Of a DNA stretch of 64,000 nt, positions 63,673 through 64,000 are shown piece after piece. The notes under the pieces are model-generated. The model saw nothing but the letters and a program-made list of their open reading frames with translations, searched no databases and was not told the DNA's origin. Made by a program: the position numbers and the translations under genes. The DNA is from Lasioglossum baleicum (Eukaryota; Arthropoda; Insecta; Hymenoptera; Halictidae): positions 1,860,001 to 1,924,000 of the forward strand of contig NC_134942.1 of assembly GCF_051020765.1 (NCBI RefSeq), written 5' to 3'. The first letter of the stretch is position 1. The number at the start of each line of letters is the position of its first letter.

Positions 63673-64000
63673 TGCATTTGCATGCAAATATGCGAAATTG
63701 GCACGAAAACTCCGATTCGGCAAGCAGGATCGCGATTTATTCAAGCTTATGTCAGATTCGACGATTATTCGCTTTACAAATGAATTTCTGTGCGGAATCG
63801 CTGTTTCGCGTGCTAGATATGTGCATTTGCATGCAAGTATGAGAAATTGGAATAGAAACTCCGACAAGGCAAGCACAAACACGATTTATTCGAGCTTATG
63901 TCACATTCGACGATTCTTCGTTTCACAAATTAATTTCTGTGCGGAATCGCTGTTTCGCGCGCTAGATCAGTGCATTTGCATGAAAGTATGCCAAATTGGA

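Larger units (their letters stand above)
1..64000 (+). repeat. Satellite DNA array, 149-bp monomer, head-to-tail, fills the window
   Basis: The landmark TGCATTTGCATG recurs every 149 bp (for example at 146, 295, 444 and 593, and at 47,068 and 47,217) across the whole window in one orientation. A typical monomer reads, in order: TTGCATGCAA dyad, GAAATTGGAATAG, AAACTCCGACCCGGCAAGC, CGATTTATTCGAGCTTATG, TCAGATTCGACGATTCTTCG, a variable CAGAAGTGTATTTC or CACAAATGAATTTC segment, TGTGCGGAATCGCTG, and TTTCGCGCGCTAGATC. Adding back the visible deletions (twelve of 84 bp, four of 25 bp and about 32 of 1 bp) gives about 437 monomer equivalents. No stretch of non-satellite sequence was seen. The array runs off both ends of the window. 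I do not recognise the family; HOR arrays of this kind are known from centromeres and pericentromeres, so that location is an inference. Confidence 0.97.
56643..64000 (+). repeat. Block G: third segment with 65-bp truncated monomers
   Basis: Truncated monomers start at 58,729, 59,986, 60,945, 62,351 and 63,608, spaced 1,257, 959, 1,406 and 1,257 bp. The sum 959+1,406+1,257 is 3,622, the HOR period here. The second period begins at about 61,081 and follows the first with few changes (for example near 62,883, 63,094 and 63,291) until about 63,955. There one whole monomer is missing relative to 60,313-60,461. Confidence 0.85.

Noticed and set aside
1..64000. CRISPR array or other prokaryotic repeat system
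   Set aside because: The repeats are 149 bp and directly contiguous with no spacers, no cas genes are present, and the HOR structure is typical of eukaryotic satellites.
1..64000. CENP-B box (consensus NTTCGNNNNANNCGGGN)
   Set aside because: TTCG occurs several times per monomer on the plus strand, but none I checked is followed by A and CGGG at the required spacing; the nearest is TTCGTTTCACAAATG, which lacks the CGGG. A CENP-B-like box of different sequence cannot be excluded.
1..64000. RNA polymerase III internal promoter (B box GGTTCGANTCC) suggesting a tRNA- or SINE-derived satellite
   Set aside because: GATTCGACGAT shares only the TTCGA core and has no matching A box at a suitable distance; no tRNA-like fold was seen.
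1..64000. Transposable element insertion or unique spacer within the array
   Set aside because: The 149-bp phase can be followed through the window, and each departure is accounted for by one of the listed deletion types. No target-site duplication, terminal repeat or foreign sequence was found.
1..64000. Inverted monomers or a strand switch in the array
   Set aside because: The TGCATTTGCATG...GAAATTGG order is on the plus strand everywhere. The palindromic box gives local matches on the minus strand, but the rest of the monomer does not.
1..64000. Assignment to a known satellite family or species
   Set aside because: I could not match the monomer to a family I know, and naming a species from monomer length or CpG content alone would be a guess.

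Overview
The whole window is one uninterrupted eukaryotic satellite DNA array. A monomer of 149 bp repeats head-to-tail on one strand from the first base to the last. I estimate about 437 monomers, full, truncated or cut by the window edge. I found no unique sequence, transposon insertion, inverted monomer, RNA gene or credible protein gene. The organism cannot be identified. A long array with nested higher-order repeats (HORs) points to a centromeric or pericentromeric domain of a eukaryote. A representative monomer (47,068-47,216) has about 45% GC and 13 CpG dinucleotides where about 7.5 are expected, a weak hint of a genome or locus without long-term germline CpG methylation, as in many invertebrates.

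Monomers fall into recurring variant classes and the order of variants repeats, so the array is organised at several nested levels. Block A (1-1,635) is a fragment of the 30-mer family. Block B (1,636-6,067) is marked by 65-bp truncated monomers. Block C (6,068-16,397) holds three HOR units of 23, 22 and 15 monomers, each with one 124-bp monomer. A hybrid monomer (16,398-16,546) leads into block D (about 16,547-45,428), whose canonical unit is a 30-mer of 4,466 bp made of a 19-mer (2,829 bp) and an 11-mer (1,637 bp). Three successive block D units form a super-repeat of about 12.65-12.8 kb that is present nearly twice. Block E (about 45,578-50,438) returns to the 65-bp-marked family, block F (50,439 to about 56,493) is again 30-mer family, and block G (about 56,643-64,000) is again 65-bp-marked.

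The spacings close arithmetically. Every long-range period I measured equals a whole number of 149-bp monomers minus 84 bp per truncated monomer, 25 bp per 124-bp monomer and 1 bp per single-base deletion. Examples are 4,466 = 30x149-4, 3,622 = 26x149-252, 3,402 = 23x149-25 and 11,065 = 76x149-252-7. Gains and losses of whole monomers in register are the signature of unequal crossing-over or gene conversion.

Almost every monomer carries a dyad centred on TTGCATGCAA. In many it extends to the perfect 14-bp palindrome ATTTGCATGCAAAT, which is two overlapping inverted octamer (ATGCAAAT) motifs. The two length-variant monomer types change the number or spacing of exactly this element. That makes it the best candidate for a functional protein-binding or structural site. 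No function is demonstrated by the sequence alone.
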